NCBI RefSeq assembly: GCF_023343835.1
Contig: NC_064437.1
Location: 18,719,501 to 18,783,500, forward strand
Direction: 5' to 3'
Source: Lagopus muta
Lineage: Eukaryota > Chordata > Aves > Galliformes > Phasianidae
Length of the DNA: 64,000 nt
The notes under the pieces are model-generated. The model had not been told where the DNA came from and ran no database searches. It saw nothing but the letters and a program-made list of their open reading frames with translations. Numbering within the stretch: position 1 is the stretch's first letter; every line of letters begins with the position of its first letter. Both the position numbers and the translations under genes were made by a program. Shown here one piece after another: positions 45,476-60,934 of the stretch.

Positions 45476-48400
45476 TTAGCTGGTCTGCGTCAGCAGCGAG
45501 CTGGCCCTGGCTGCCAAGATAGGAAGAGAAGGCTGTGTTTCAAAGAGAACAATGCAAGTGGTCACACGCACATAAGGAGCGAGTGCACTGTCCATACAAA
45601 CTTGGAGAGTGATCTCCCTTACCTTGAGAAGGAAGGTACAACTTGTGAACACCTCAAAATTCCTCAGGAAAAAGTGTTTCCTAAACTGTGCACGTCTGAT
45701 CTGCAGTGAATGGTGAACAAAACCCCCAAAAAAGTGTTGAGCACAGAGCCCATCGCTGAAAATGAAAAAAATTGCTGGATGCGTAATGAACAGGGCTGGA
45801 AGAAAGACCTGTTAGCAACAGTCGCAGTGTGACGGTGACTGATGCAACCCCCTTCCCAGAATGTCAACATGGATGGGGTAATGCCAGGGATTTGCAACGT
45901 GGGAAAGAGGAAAACCGGTTACTATAAAATCTGCCTGGAGTTGCTACCGTCACCCGATGCCTTTATTATTCCCACATCGCTAAGGCAGCCCGAATCGCAC
46001 TGTCAAATGCAATCTCAGACACAATAATGCTGGTTACCTTCACAGGGTCTTTTTTGGCTATTATTTTCCTCAAGGCCAGCGCGGCATCAGCGTGAATTCT
46101 GCTCGATAATGTTGCAACAGTAAGTGAAAACATTGGCAAAAACTTTGGGATGCGTTTGATGCTGGCTGGCTCTCCTGCGTTGCCTATAAGGCAAGGCCAC
46201 ATCTTTAACATGGCTTCTGCCGGGAGCTTCGGCAGCGAGGTCGCGGAGTGGCCGAGATCAGAGCAGGCTGTTTTTAACCGCATCAGGCAGCGATCCTGTA
46301 ACAATTGCATAATAAGAAACACACTGCCACAGCAAGCAAAATGATCTCTGGTGCAAAACCCTGAGTAAAGCTGCTCAGATTTTAATGCCGGAAAAAAATC
46401 ACAGCTATGAGTGAGGCACATAAACACCTCGCTGCCAAACTGTCAGCGTTACGAGAAGCAAATTAGACACTTTTTAAAACTTTAGTCACTCCTAAGGAAA
46501 TAATAAGAGACGAGCATCGCCTACCTGAAGAATTTCATTATGACAAAATGAAGGCTGAGCACAGTGTTTATTTACCAAGCTACCATATCCCAGGTAAACG
46601 AGTACTCACAGCATTGGTGCGTTCTGAATTTGGGGATAGGTCAGAAAAGTCACTGAATCGTAGATTTGTATAATTGTTCAATTTGGAAGAAACCTGGAAG
46701 ATCGTCGAGTCCAACCACAACCTAACCAGACTACCCTCACAACCCTCTGCTAAATCATGTCCCTGAGCACCGCGTCCAAATGGTTCTTAAACACACCTGG
46801 GCATGGTGTCTCAACTGCCTCCCTGGGGAGCCTATTGCAGTGCTTCACAGCCCTTTCTGTAAAGAAGTTTTTCCCCATATCCAATCTAAGCTTCCCCTGG
46901 CGCAACTTGAGGCCGTTTCCCCTTGTCCTGTCACCTTTCGCCGGTGAGAAGAGACCAACCCTGCTCTTGCCGTAAGCACTTTCCAGGCATTAGAAGAGAG
47001 TGATAAGGTCTCTCCTCTGGCCTCCTTTCCCCCAGATTAAACAGCACCAGTTCCTTCAGTCGCTCCTCGCAGGGCACATTCTCCAAGCCCTTTGCGAGCC
47101 TTGCTGCTCTTCTTCGGACCTGCTCCGGCGCCTCCACGTCCTTTCTGCGCTGAGGTGCCCCAAGCTGAACACAGTACTCGAGATGAGGCCTCGCCGACTA
47201 CAGGGGCAGGATGATTTCTCTAGTCCTGCTCACCGCACCGTTCCCCATACGAGCCAGCATGCCAGTGGCCTTCCTGGCCACCTGAGCACATTGCTGGCTT
47301 ATATTCAGCCGACCGTCTATCGGTGCGCTGAGGTCCTTTCTGTATGACAGCTTTCCAGCCACTCCTCCACAAGCCTGCAGGTTTGCCTGGGGTTGTTGTG
47401 ACCAAAAACTGTCATTTGTCTGCAAAACAATGAAGTCATAGTTGTTAACGTTTCCATTTATTAGAGCTGCTATGCAGTGAAATGTTTGTATCTGAGAAGT
47501 AAAGAGAAATTACTTTGGATCTTCTCCTGTGTTCCTATTTTCAAAATTTAAATCAAATCCTAGTAATTCATTCAGCTACAGTTAAAGTAGAGCTGCTCCA
47601 TTTCTGATGCGTGTGCTTTAGGTGCGGCTTACTTTCCGTTATTTTCTTCACTCTGTCCAATTTTTTAATCTACATCTTGGCAAAAAGAAATCAGAAGCAA
47701 TCTTATTATGACAGCTTTAACAGTATTCCTCACAATTTTTTTGCATTAAGTGTTAGGAAACATTTTCTAAATCATTCCTCATTCATGCCAACAGCTGACG
47801 TTTTAGAACATTAGAAGAAAACACATTGTGTTTGTCGAACCATTTGTGAGAACTCAGTTGAAGCTTCTGAAGTGCCTCCTTCCTCAACATTCTGAGCTAA
47901 TTGTTGCAGTGCTTCTGCTAATCGCGGGGAAAAAAAAAACCCAGAAAGTTGAAAGGTACTGTGCCTCAAATGACCTGCGACTCTGAGAAATAATGCAAAA
48001 GCGTGAATGTTGACCAGAACCGGTTCTTGTCTTGAAGCAAAAGACAGAAACGCCTCAGTGGCAGCGTGGCAAACCACGTGAGAGCTGGGCACGTACAGCT
48101 GGAGCCGTGGGATGAGGGCTTCCGGCACTGCAGCTGTGCTGTCGCAATGCGGATCAATCTCAAGTTTGTGCCCTGCTCTGCATTGTCTGGAAGTGTCGCC
48201 AGACAGGCGAGAACTTTCGCCCTTGCTTGCTGCACCACTGACATTCACTGCTCCCACCTGGATTCCACGGCTGCTATCCCATCGGGCTTGCCAAAGGGGG
48301 AAATCTGGTACACCTCCTCCAACATAGCAAATGTCATCGAGGCTCTGCTGTCGTAGTACTTGTAAGTGAACAGCGCTGTGCCTTTCATGTTTTTGACTTT
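45476..48400 (-). pseudogene. VTG: Vitellogenin pseudogene fragment (lipoprotein N-terminal domain exons)
   Basis: Three splice-flanked exons lie in gene order on the minus strand. (i) 48400-48258 has AG before and GTGGGA after, and encodes LLT-domain text including MLEEVYQISPFGKPDGIAAV. (ii) 46295-46038 is 86 codons, with TTACAG before and GTAACC after, and no stop; it includes IGNAGEPASIKRIPKFLP and ALRKIIAKKDPVK. (iii) starts at 45622 after CTCAAG with VREITLQVCMDSALAP and CIVLFETQPSLP, then meets a stop at 45478-45476. Motifs ii and iii are hallmark vitellogenin sequence (NAG-PASIKRI-KFLPG, ALR-IAKKDP-KV, LFETKP). Vitellogenin is the liver-made egg-yolk precursor. Only a small middle portion remains. 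The in-frame stop, missing neighbours and a CR1 insertion between exons i and ii mark it as dead. It lies within DNA inserted into amylase pseudogene C. Confidence 0.82.
46651..47415 (-). mobile_element. CR1 LINE 3' portion inside the vitellogenin relic
   Basis: Begins with the degenerate reverse 3' end (TCACTGAATCGTAGATTTGT) and runs through the typical reverse-strand phrases GTCCAACCACAACCTAACCA and CCTGAGCACATTGCTGGCTT. It is 5'-truncated. Confidence 0.9.
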
Positions 48401-48549
48401 CTAAAAGTACAAAGAGTCACGAATATGAAGTGGAAATAATTAACTGGCGAGCCGAATTCCCTGCCGGCAGCAGCAGAGAGCAGTGGCAGGCATGCAGCCC
48501 ACCATGGGGCAGGTGGGTCAGGGTCAAATGTAGGTCATGCCCTTGCAGT

Positions 48550-48960
48550 GCACCACGCTGCCCGGTTTTCATCTTCAGCCTTCGTGACAATGAAATGAGG
48601 GGATATTCACCCAGAGACCGTTGTTTTACAAACACATGGATATCAGTAACATTTCTTGGTTTGATTTCTATAATAAAATTTCCTACATCAGGGACTGATG
48701 CTTGGTTAGTCTTCTCGATCCGGCTCTGGAGAAGAACTATGTACGCTCAACAATAGCAGCGCACATGAATCACCTCACTGATGAAGATCCATTTGTTGCA
48801 ATTCACAATGATGCCGAGTTATAACTTCATTCAGAATTTTTTTTGCCGCTGTTGCTGTGTATGTATATTGTTTGTGCCAGTTTCGTGATTCTCTGTCAAC
48901 CGAATTGAAGACCAAAGATTTTCACTCCTCAGTATTTTGGATCATAGCATCGCATCGTAA
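48550..48960 (+). pseudogene. AMY: Amylase pseudogene C, 3' part (exon 4 fused to exon 10)
   Basis: From about 48550 the sequence picks up intron 3 of the amylase gene (ATCTTCAGCCTTC; compare gene B near 53790). A damaged exon 4 starts after ACATCAG at 48691 and runs to about 48780 (frame LEKNYVRSTIAAHMNHLTD). It joins directly to the end of exon 10 ([13 protein letters not shown], stop 48822-48824). Exons 5-9 and all introns between are deleted; both sides of the join contain a similar CTGATGA/CTGACGA, so a short-homology deletion is likely. The 3' UTR after the stop matches that of B and A in part. Confidence 0.88.
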
Positions 48961-50690
48961 CTGTGGGTGGTTTGGTTCCCTGTCAGTTCATGCCGTTAAG
49001 AAAACAAAAACATAGTTGACCCACCAGGTGGCAGAAACCTCAGGTGATTGCTGGAAGCTATTTTAACACTGACTGTTCCAAAGGTTTCTACCTAAGCGGA
49101 CTGAAGTTGTTTAGTATACCATTGTACTTGTATAACACTTTATGTCAGCGGTGAATTCAGCCCTAAGTCTTCTATCCTTACGTCACACAAAACAAACACT
49201 GCCTCCATTGTATCAAAAATTTGGATTCTGAAGTGATCACAGGCAGTGACACACCTGTCTGTGTATTCTGACAGGTTTTGACTGCCTTTTATTTATGGAA
49301 TCCTCAGGACAGTAAGTGCCATTTCAACTGCTTTAATGCAATAAGTACTGTCATTAGAGCTTGCAATGGCTTTAACGTTGTACATTAGTTCGGAAGGTAG
49401 ACACTAACAATCCTTTTCAAAGGGGCAGGAAAGCTCCAACAGTTTCAATGGCTTCTAAAAGTTCCATAAAGCTCTCTGATTTAAACTGAGGGCTGCACTC
49501 TCACATTTATCTTGGCAGTTGATCACAGTCGAAACGCTGGGGCCGGCCATATCTATTCCTGGTCTGAGTAATACTGCCAGACATTACAGAATGAGTCTCG
49601 AGCAGCATGGAGGCATATCTATGCTTCAAGGAAACAAGAACAGTCTATGCTCCAGCCACTATCGCTCAATCAGGTCCTTCTCAAACATGTCTTTTGCCCT
49701 TGGGGTGAGGTCACTGAGTGCTCCTGCCCCTTTGAAAGAGACTGGCTCGCCATTCTAGGTGCTGCTGGTCCGCCGGTATTGTGCTGGTTACCGCAGAGGA
49801 TAACAACATCAACAGGGAAGGCCGTGAAAGATTTTGGCTAAGCCACTTCCGCACAGACAGCAAATGACATAGCGTTACTTGCTGGGAAGAAAACTGTTGT
49901 CCTAGTCATGAGATGTGCGACTGAACAAATAATTGACGGGCACTATTTCCAACATACGCTTCCTAAAAAATGAATAAGCTTTACCAAAGTGTGCTGCAGG
50001 ATTCACAATTTGCAGCACTGCTTTTGATAACAATAGCTTTGGGATACTGAGCGGTTTCAGCAGGTTGGGTATTTTTGTTGTTGTTTTTTTGTTTTGTTTT
50101 GTTTTGGTTTTTTGCTGATCCGATGCTGTGAAGGTTAGAGACTCATTTTAAAGTGCACCTCGTTAATCTTTTTTTTTAAACTCTGCAATGTTAAAGAGAG
50201 ATCAGCTGCCCATAAAAATGAAAAGGAAGACCTCAGCTTGTTTTTTTGTTTTAGTGCTCTTTTCAATGAGCAAGTGACACCAATTTGTCCTTATACACCA
50301 AGAGGCTGGACTACCGTGTCGTGAAAAGGAAAAACTCTCGGTGCAAGGACATCCAAGAAAGAGCAGAGAAAACACAGCACGGAGACAAGAATGTGCTACT
50401 CACTGGTCAACATCATAATCGGTTGTTAGGAGTGCAACTCACTTCACATATAAATTTGAAAGAGTTAGAACGAGCAGCAGTTTGCGGAGAACAATGGTGT
50501 GAACATTGGGCATAAACTGAGTGTGAATCAAGTCACCAACTCGCATGACAGATGGCCCAGATTCAACCGCTGATCAGGGATATATGCTTGCTTTGTCCAA
50601 AAGAAAGGACAAACCGTAACCGTGGGAAATGTTGCAGCAGATGACTCACAATGTAGCTCCACTAAGGGTGCGTGAGGACTGGATTGTATC
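48961..50690. other. 3' flank of pseudogene C with an unassigned insert
   Basis: From about 49800 to 50160 the text parallels the A flank at 38110-38450. Between about 48965 and 49800, and again at 50170-50690, I find nothing recognisable. An open frame at 50285-50515 has no family resemblance. A T/G-rich simple stretch is at 50076-50113. Confidence 0.45.
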
Positions 50691-50704
50691 AGTCTAACAG
50701 TTAT

Positions 50705-51045
50705 GACGTTACAATGCTGCAGTGTAATTCCTTAGCAGAAAAAGGCACGTGGCTGTCAGGTGAGGTCCCGGACAACTGGAGGAAGGGTCACGTCACTCCC
50801 ATATACAAGAAGGGGAGCAGGGAGGACCCGGGGAACTACAGGCCGGTGAGTCTCACCTCCGTGCCTGGGAAGATCATGGAACAGATCCTCCTGGACAACA
50901 TGCTCGGTCACATAAAGAACGAGCATGTGATCCGAGACAGCCAGCACGGCTTCACCAAAGGAAGGTCATGCCTAACTAATCTTGTGGCCTTCTATGATGG
51001 AGTGACGGCATTGGTGGACGAAGGGAAGGCGACCGATGTCATTAT
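50705..51045 (+). mobile_element. CR1 reverse-transcriptase fragment
   Basis: An open frame with [40 protein letters not shown] and [20 protein letters not shown], the N-terminal reverse-transcriptase blocks of avian CR1. It is cut off on both sides, so an internal fragment. It ends about 20 bases from the poly(A) signal of gene B. Confidence 0.93.
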
Positions 51046-51063
51046 ATTTCAGTTTGGTAGCAG

Positions 51064-51069
51064 TTTATT
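51064..51069 (-). terminator. Poly(A) signal of amylase B
   Basis: AATAAA on the minus strand about 108 bases after the stop codon, giving a short 3' UTR. The next sequence downstream is the CR1 fragment. Confidence 0.7.
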
Positions 51070-51176
51070 ATTTGCTAGACATAGAGAATCATTCATTCTT
51101 GAAAATCAGGGAATCAAAACTGGCACAATCAGTATACATACAAAGCAACAGCACAGAAAAAATATTGCAACTGAAG

Positions 51177-55450
<4,274 letters not shown>

Positions 55451-55760
55451 GGTGCCTTCAGCTTAAGGCTGGTGGTCTTTCTGCTGGCCATTTATACTCC
55501 TGCAAAATGATAAAGTTCCTACTGCAGCTGACAGATTTCACAGAGATGAATGAATGCTATCGGTTATTGTTTGTCTAGCTAACAGGGTATCCATATTCCC
55601 ATTTGTTTTATCTTGAACTGCCCCACAGCTGAAGATAATGTGCCTTCTCCCAGTGTTTATACCTTATCATATACCAAGCAGTCTCTGAACAAAGCATCCA
55701 AATTTAGGATTATATTATTTCCAATAATGTAAACTAAGATAGTTCTACATTATTCAAAAT
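55451..55760 (-). promoter_or_regulatory. Proximal promoter of amylase B
   Basis: TATAAAT at 55496-55490. Upstream on the minus strand come TGTGAAATCTGTCAGCTGCA (about 55541-55522) with a CAGCTG E-box, then GGCAGTTCAAGATAAAA, and a block around AAGGTATAAACACTGGGAGA. The same order is kept in front of C and D. An E-box next to a T-rich element before a strong TATA box fits pancreatic acinar promoters bound by PTF1; the factor assignment is inference. Confidence 0.7.
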
Positions 55761-55774
55761 GTGACACTTGGAGC

Positions 55775-55990
55775 TTGAAGAAGGGATTCCAGAAGATGGA
55801 AAGGGAAGGGAAAGGGAAAGGGAAGGGAAAAGGAAAAGAGGAAGGCACACTGACAAAAAGGTGAAGGGATTGTGAAAGGGCAGGGAGAGGGGAAGGAAAA
55901 GGGATAGGGCCAAGGGAAGGAGAAAGGGGAGGAAAGAGAAGGGAAAAGCACAGACAAAACAAAGGGAAGAGGAAGGGGAATAAGAAGGGA
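55775..55990 (+). repeat. Polypurine tract upstream of amylase B
   Basis: About 200 bases almost entirely of G and A on the + strand, with many GGGAAA and GGGAAG units (pyrimidine-rich on the gene's sense strand). The corresponding place upstream of pseudogene D (about 57530-57570) has only a few dozen bases of such sequence. It lies 0.3-0.55 kb before the B start codon. Confidence 0.88.
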
Positions 55991-57420
55991 GAGGACTAGT
56001 GACAGTCTCATAGTTCTAAGAGAGGGAGGGAATTTGCCAGCAGCCAGAGACATCTAGCTCTCAGGATTACTCCGAGCTCAAACTTGTGCACCAGATCAGC
56101 CACTGTCAGTCAACAGCAAATATATCACACATCATGCTGTGAGACTTTGAGGTCTGAATCTCACCGTTAGTTAGAAAACAGGCTTCTGTTCTTTTACTGT
56201 TATTGTCCCATGCTTGATATGAACTCTTAATCAGTTTTTCAACACACAACCACACACGCTAAATGTTTCTCTACCTTAAAGTGATCAGTGTCAAGTATTT
56301 CCAACAGAGAATCTGCTTAAGTTTTCATGTTATTTTAAATTACCAATGATTTGTCTGAGTCAGGTAAGGAAACCAGTATTGTGTGTAAAGAGGTACTGCA
56401 GATGAGTCTTTGTTGTCTGCAATATAATGGAACTGAAATGCTGAATGGTTCTGTTCCCCTTTTGGCGTTTACCAAAATTTCCTGCTCCAGAAACCTTGCA
56501 GATTCGTGACATGGTACCAGTTAATCTTTGGGAACTGATGTTTAACATAAGGGTCTCCATACAATGTGCCAGGAATAGACTAGACTTAGGCCATTGGTAG
56601 AACAACACTCTGAATTCTAAGACCAGAAGCTTGGAGAATAACTGTGAGAAAAATACCAAGTCCACAAAGAAGCGCAGCCACTCCAGGAGAAAAGTATTCT
56701 AATTTCAGTTTGTTCCTGAACTGCCTGGAGTATGTTTTTCTCTGAAACGAGCCATGTCATTGAATGCGTTTCAGATACATCCCTCTCTTCTCCAGAGTTC
56801 ATATTATGGGAAGAAGTATAGAAGTGGGGCTCATTTGGCCACCTGTTCATTTTTGTATCACAAATCTTATCAAAGGTCTCTTTTTCCATTAAAAAAAAAA
56901 GAAAGAAAACAAAGAAAAAAAAAGAAAAAAACCCGACATAAGAAAAAAACAATAATAAAATAACAAAAAAACAAAAAAAACACCAAAAAACACCACCTTT
57001 ATTTTGATTAACAGCAGTGATGTATTTGACACTTGCTGATTGGTGGGAACTTCGGTTTGGGGATGGGGGGGGGGGTGGTTCATTGGTGTCTACTGTCAGT
57101 ATTGGCACAGTTTTAGATGGGAGCAAGAGGGAGTAAGGATTTCAATATCACAGGTAACACAACTCTCAGTTCCATTTTTCAAAACTATACACTGGCTCCA
57201 CATATGACCTTGCCCACTTTCTAGGAGCAAGGAAATGCAGCTGATTACACTTTCTGATTGACAAGTTAGAACAAATCCATCGTGACTAAACATTACCAAG
57301 ACTGACTAAATGTCTGAGGTCAATTTTTACAACACCATTCCATTTGAGTTGTACTGAGGTAATGGCAAGTGATTCAGCTGTTGAAGAAATCCCATGCTAC
57401 ACTGAAACAATTCCTATTGA
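55991..57420. other. Axis region between amylase B and pseudogene D, no gene recognised
   Basis: The outer edges (55990-56100 and 57420-57560) are inverted copies of each other. The middle has an A-rich simple stretch at 56890-56998 and a run of G at 57064-57075. Open frames here are products of that simple sequence. Confidence 0.55.
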
Positions 57421-57886
57421 CTAGACCGGCTGATCAGGTACCTGAGTTCAAGCTCCGATGAATCCTGAGAGCTAGCTGCCTCTGAATGCTGGTGAATTTA
57501 TTCCCCCTCTGACAGTTATGAGACTTCCAATTGCCTTCTAATTCCTTTCTATTCCTTTTACAGAGTCTCCTCATCAAGGTCCATGTGTCATATTTTGCGT
57601 ATCTTTTGATAGCTTAACTTTATTTATATGACTGGAAAGAATACAAACTCAAATTTGAGTGTACTGCTCACTAGTACCTGGACTATGATAAGATACGAAC
57701 ATTGTGAGAATGTATTATATCTGCAGTCATGTGGCAATTCAGGAAAAGCAAGATACTCAGCTAGCTAGACAAACAGTCACTGATAGCTTTCATCTCTGTG
57801 AAAACTGTCAGCTGCAGTAGGAACTTTGTCATCTTGCAGAAGTATAAATGGCCAGTGGAAAGACCATACCTTATGCTGAAGGCACC
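57420..57886 (+). promoter_or_regulatory. Promoter relic of amylase pseudogene D
   Basis: Inverted counterpart of the B upstream region: ATCCTGAGAGCTAG near 57461, a GATAAGATACGAACATTGTG near 57688, TGTGAAAACTGTCAGCTGCA near 57796, and TATAAAT at 57843-57849. The E-box and TATA are both kept, although the gene behind is broken. Confidence 0.75.
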
Positions 57887-58735
57887 CTGCAAGTCCTTCT
57901 CTCCTTGCAGCTGTAGGGTTTTGCTGGGCACAGCACAACCCCAACACTCAGGCTGGGAAGACGCCTTGCGTAAATCTTTTTGAATGGCTGTTCCACGCTC
58001 TGTCTGGACTTTCAGTGGTGGCAGATGTCATATTGGAAGTGGAGACATTGAAAATCCTGGGGACAAATCAGGTGGCAGCATTTTGAATTCTTTTTTTTTT
58101 TTTTTTTTTTTTAACTTGCTGTATAAAGATTAGAGTAAAACCAAGGAAAGGGAGTAGTTTATCTCAGGTTGAACACTTAGTCACCTTACTAATGAGTGCA
58201 GTGGTGTACATCACAGACTTATCTTCCGGAAATGCACCTGTGCTTCACAGTACTGTAGGCACATATAAGTCATGAATCTTCCCCATGTTTCACGTGGGCA
58301 TGTGAAGGAGCATGCGTGTGAACTGACTGAACACGAGCCTCTCGGTTCCGTCAATTAGCTCTTTCTTGCAGCTTGTGAAATCAGCTGCTCTTGTTAAGGG
58401 AGCCCAGGAAAATTGGGAGCTGTGCAGGATGCTACCCTGGTTGTGTCGGCCGGTCCGTTTGGACGTGACGTTGTTCTCTGTTGACGTTACAGCTCAGCGT
58501 TCACCCACGGGGCTGTGATACAGCATCCTGGTTCCCATCTACAGCCTTCATGCCAACGAGATGAGAAGGGGATATCCACTGAGAGACATTTGTTTTATAA
58601 GCAGACGGAATGAAATGTGAAAATTCTTTTTTTGTTTCCTTTTTTTTTACATTTACTTTCTCTACCTTGTTACTCTTCTTCAATTCTATACTTCTTCTCC
58701 ATTTAGGTGGTTTTGTTTTGTTTTGTTTTGTTTTT
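57887..58735 (+). pseudogene. AMY: Amylase pseudogene D (exon 1 fused to exon 3, plus intron 3)
   Basis: The start codon is CTG (57887-57889). Exon 1 is recognisable (GCAGCTGTAGGGTTTTGCTG) but frameshifted and shortened. Near 57990 it joins the second half of exon 3 (text for SGDIENPGD near 58040), so intron 1, exon 2, intron 2 and half of exon 3 are lost. Intron 3 then follows that of B and C in order, including the GGAGCCCAGGAAAATTGGGA and CATCCTGGTTCCCATCT passages, to about 58735, where a CR1 fragment begins. A poly(T) run of about 24 sits at 58089-58112. Confidence 0.88.
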
Positions 58736-58743
58736 TTAAATTG

Positions 58744-58935
58744 AGGGAGGTGGAGCACTGGAACAACCTGTCCAGGAGGATTTGCAAAGTCTCTTTCTCT
58801 GGAGATATTCAAAAGCTGTCTAGATACTTTCTGTGTGACCTACTGTAGGCAACCTGTTTTAGCAGGAGGGCTGGACATCTGTGAGCTGCAGAGGTCCCTC
58901 TCAACCCCTACAATTTTGTGATTCTGTGATTTCAG
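58744..58935 (+). mobile_element. CR1 3' fragment
   Basis: GTGGAGCACTGGAACAACCT through TCAACCCCTACAATTTTGTG, ending in ATTCTGTGATT. It is adjacent to the end of pseudogene D. Confidence 0.88.
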
Positions 58936-59685
58936 GGATAATCAGAGGTACAGTCTCATGCTTATTCTATATCCAAAAATGTCATTAAGATCAAGCAGAA
59001 ATTGGTATGAAAAGAAAAAAACAAAAATAATTGGAATGCAGATCAGAATGATCAGATATAGTCATGATTTTTGTGCATGCATATTTTCCTTAAAATATGT
59101 GAAATAATGACTTGTATCTTTACTGAGTTCTAACCACCTGTGTGGAAGGTGCCTGAATGATTTAACAGACAAATGGACTTTTAACTCACCTTTATCTTAA
59201 CAAAGTCAATAATTTTTACGGAATACCAATTTATTTTACACAGTAAAATGCCTGTAGACTGAATTCTCCCCACTCCCTTCTGCTCATCAAAAATGCCAGA
59301 AACTGCAGTTCTTTTTAAGCAAATGAGATTTTTGTCTTCTCCCCTCACTACCTTGCTGCTATAGACTTTGTTTCCACGTGGCTACTCTGAATATTTACAG
59401 TATTGCAAGGCGACCTCAGATTTGGATAGGAAAGAATGAAAAAATCCAATTTCTCACCCAAAAGGATCTTAGCCCAGCCACGGGCCACAGACCGTGCTGC
59501 AGGATATTCTGGAGTTCGGGGATTTCAGCAGGAGACAACATCGCTGCCGCAGCTCAGTGAGCACTACAGCTGATTTTGGCGCAGAGCGTGGAGCCAGGGA
59601 ACCGCTCTGTGAGTGCTTAAAATACCGATACTGTGTTTGGGGAATAACTTATGGAGCCTGTTGTTGTTGCTTTTTTATCTGCTTG
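58936..59685. other. Spacer, no gene recognised
   Basis: AT-rich until about 59470, then rising in CpG. No supported gene. Confidence 0.5.
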
Positions 59686-59689
59686 TTTG

Positions 59690-60700
59690 TTTTTGGCGAG
59701 GTACGCGGCACGGAGCGGACGCATTCCGCACCGCAACAGGGAACCGCCTCGGCTGCTTGACGGGTAGCCCGGCCAGCGAGCACCTGCCGGACACCGCTGC
59801 TCCCCGCGTGGCAGCGGCGATCTGACACCGAAGGGGCGGAGCCAGGAGCAGCGGCGAGCCACCCCCTGCGTGTATAAAAGCTGCCGCCAGGGAGTGCGGC
59901 GAGCAGGGCGGGGTAATGTCATTGCCCGCTGTCGGACCGGTCGCCTATCGGCCGTCTCGCGCGCAGCGTATCGCGCCGTGCTCTGCACCAGGGAAAAAGG
60001 CTGGTGAGAAAGACGGTGGCGACTGAAACAAGTCTGTGCCTAAAGAAGTGGAGGTTCAAGTCTTTTGCTGCAGCACCTGAGTCTACTGCTGCTGGAGAAC
60101 GGGGGCAGGGATTCTGCCTGTGTGAGGAGGTGGGTGACCTACTCTAATGGTGGTGCAACTCGAGAAGGATGTTGAGAAGGTAAGGAGTATCAGTGCATGT
60201 GAGCAGGGGATAGACTTGTGTGAATCTCTGCAAGAAAGACACTGGGGTGATAATTGGAAGACAGTAATGGATGCCCTGCCATTGCTGAGCAGAGTGAGGA
60301 AATTTGAGAGAAGAGGAGGTGTGAAAATAGGTCCTGGCTAGGTGGTGTAGGTAACTGCCATCCTGAGCAACCCCAAGTGCTCAGGATGCTTGGTTGGTTC
60401 CCCAAGTGCCTTTGTGAAACAGGTTTGAGGCCCTGGAGAGGTCAGTGAGGGTATGGTGGGAGGCCTGCTCACAGGGTTGACTTGGGTGAAGCAGTTGAGT
60501 CCATGCCTCCAGACTGCCTCCATCTGGAAGGAAGGGTGGTTGTTGTAGGTGACGTCCTGCTGACAGGAATGGAGGGCCCTATGTGTTGTCTTGACCCTAC
60601 CTGTATGGAGGTGTGCTGCCTCCCTGAGGCATAGGTCAGGAATATTTCTAGGAAGCTTTCTGGTCTGATTTGCTGTCTGATTATTATCCCTTGTTGATAA
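59690..60700 (+). mobile_element. 5' portion of a CR1 LINE with CpG-rich leader
   Basis: A CpG-rich leader with a TATAAAAG at 59873-59880 precedes text of CR1 ORF1. A frame at 60147-60340 contains QLEKDVEKVRSISACEQGID, like the VERLRSIRECEREID region of ORF1. Near 60530-60615 another frame contains VVVVGDVLLTGMEGPMC, matching the RRVIVVGDSLLRGTE block. Frameshifts and stops break it, and it ends in an A-rich stretch near 60700 without ORF2. Most CR1 copies lack this end. Whether the whole leader from 59690 belongs to CR1 is uncertain. Confidence 0.7.
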
Positions 60701-60934
60701 AATGTTGGGAAAAATAAAAAATAAAATATAACACACCAGCATCGTCACTCTGGCCCTGAGCCTGCAAAGAAGAGCTCCATGGGGCCACCAGCCCCCAGGT
60801 TACAGGGCACACAGCCCAAGCACCATCACTCACTTCCATCCCACTAGCAAAGAAACCGCTCATTCAGACCAGCACTCGCTGCTGAAGGCTCCAGCAGTCC
60901 TCGTTCTGCAGGGAAATGGAAACTGCAGAGCTGT

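Noticed and set aside
56617..57126. 169-codon minus-strand frame
   Set aside because: Most of it is Phe-rich translation of the A-rich stretch at 56890-56998. No domain and no conservation signal are visible.
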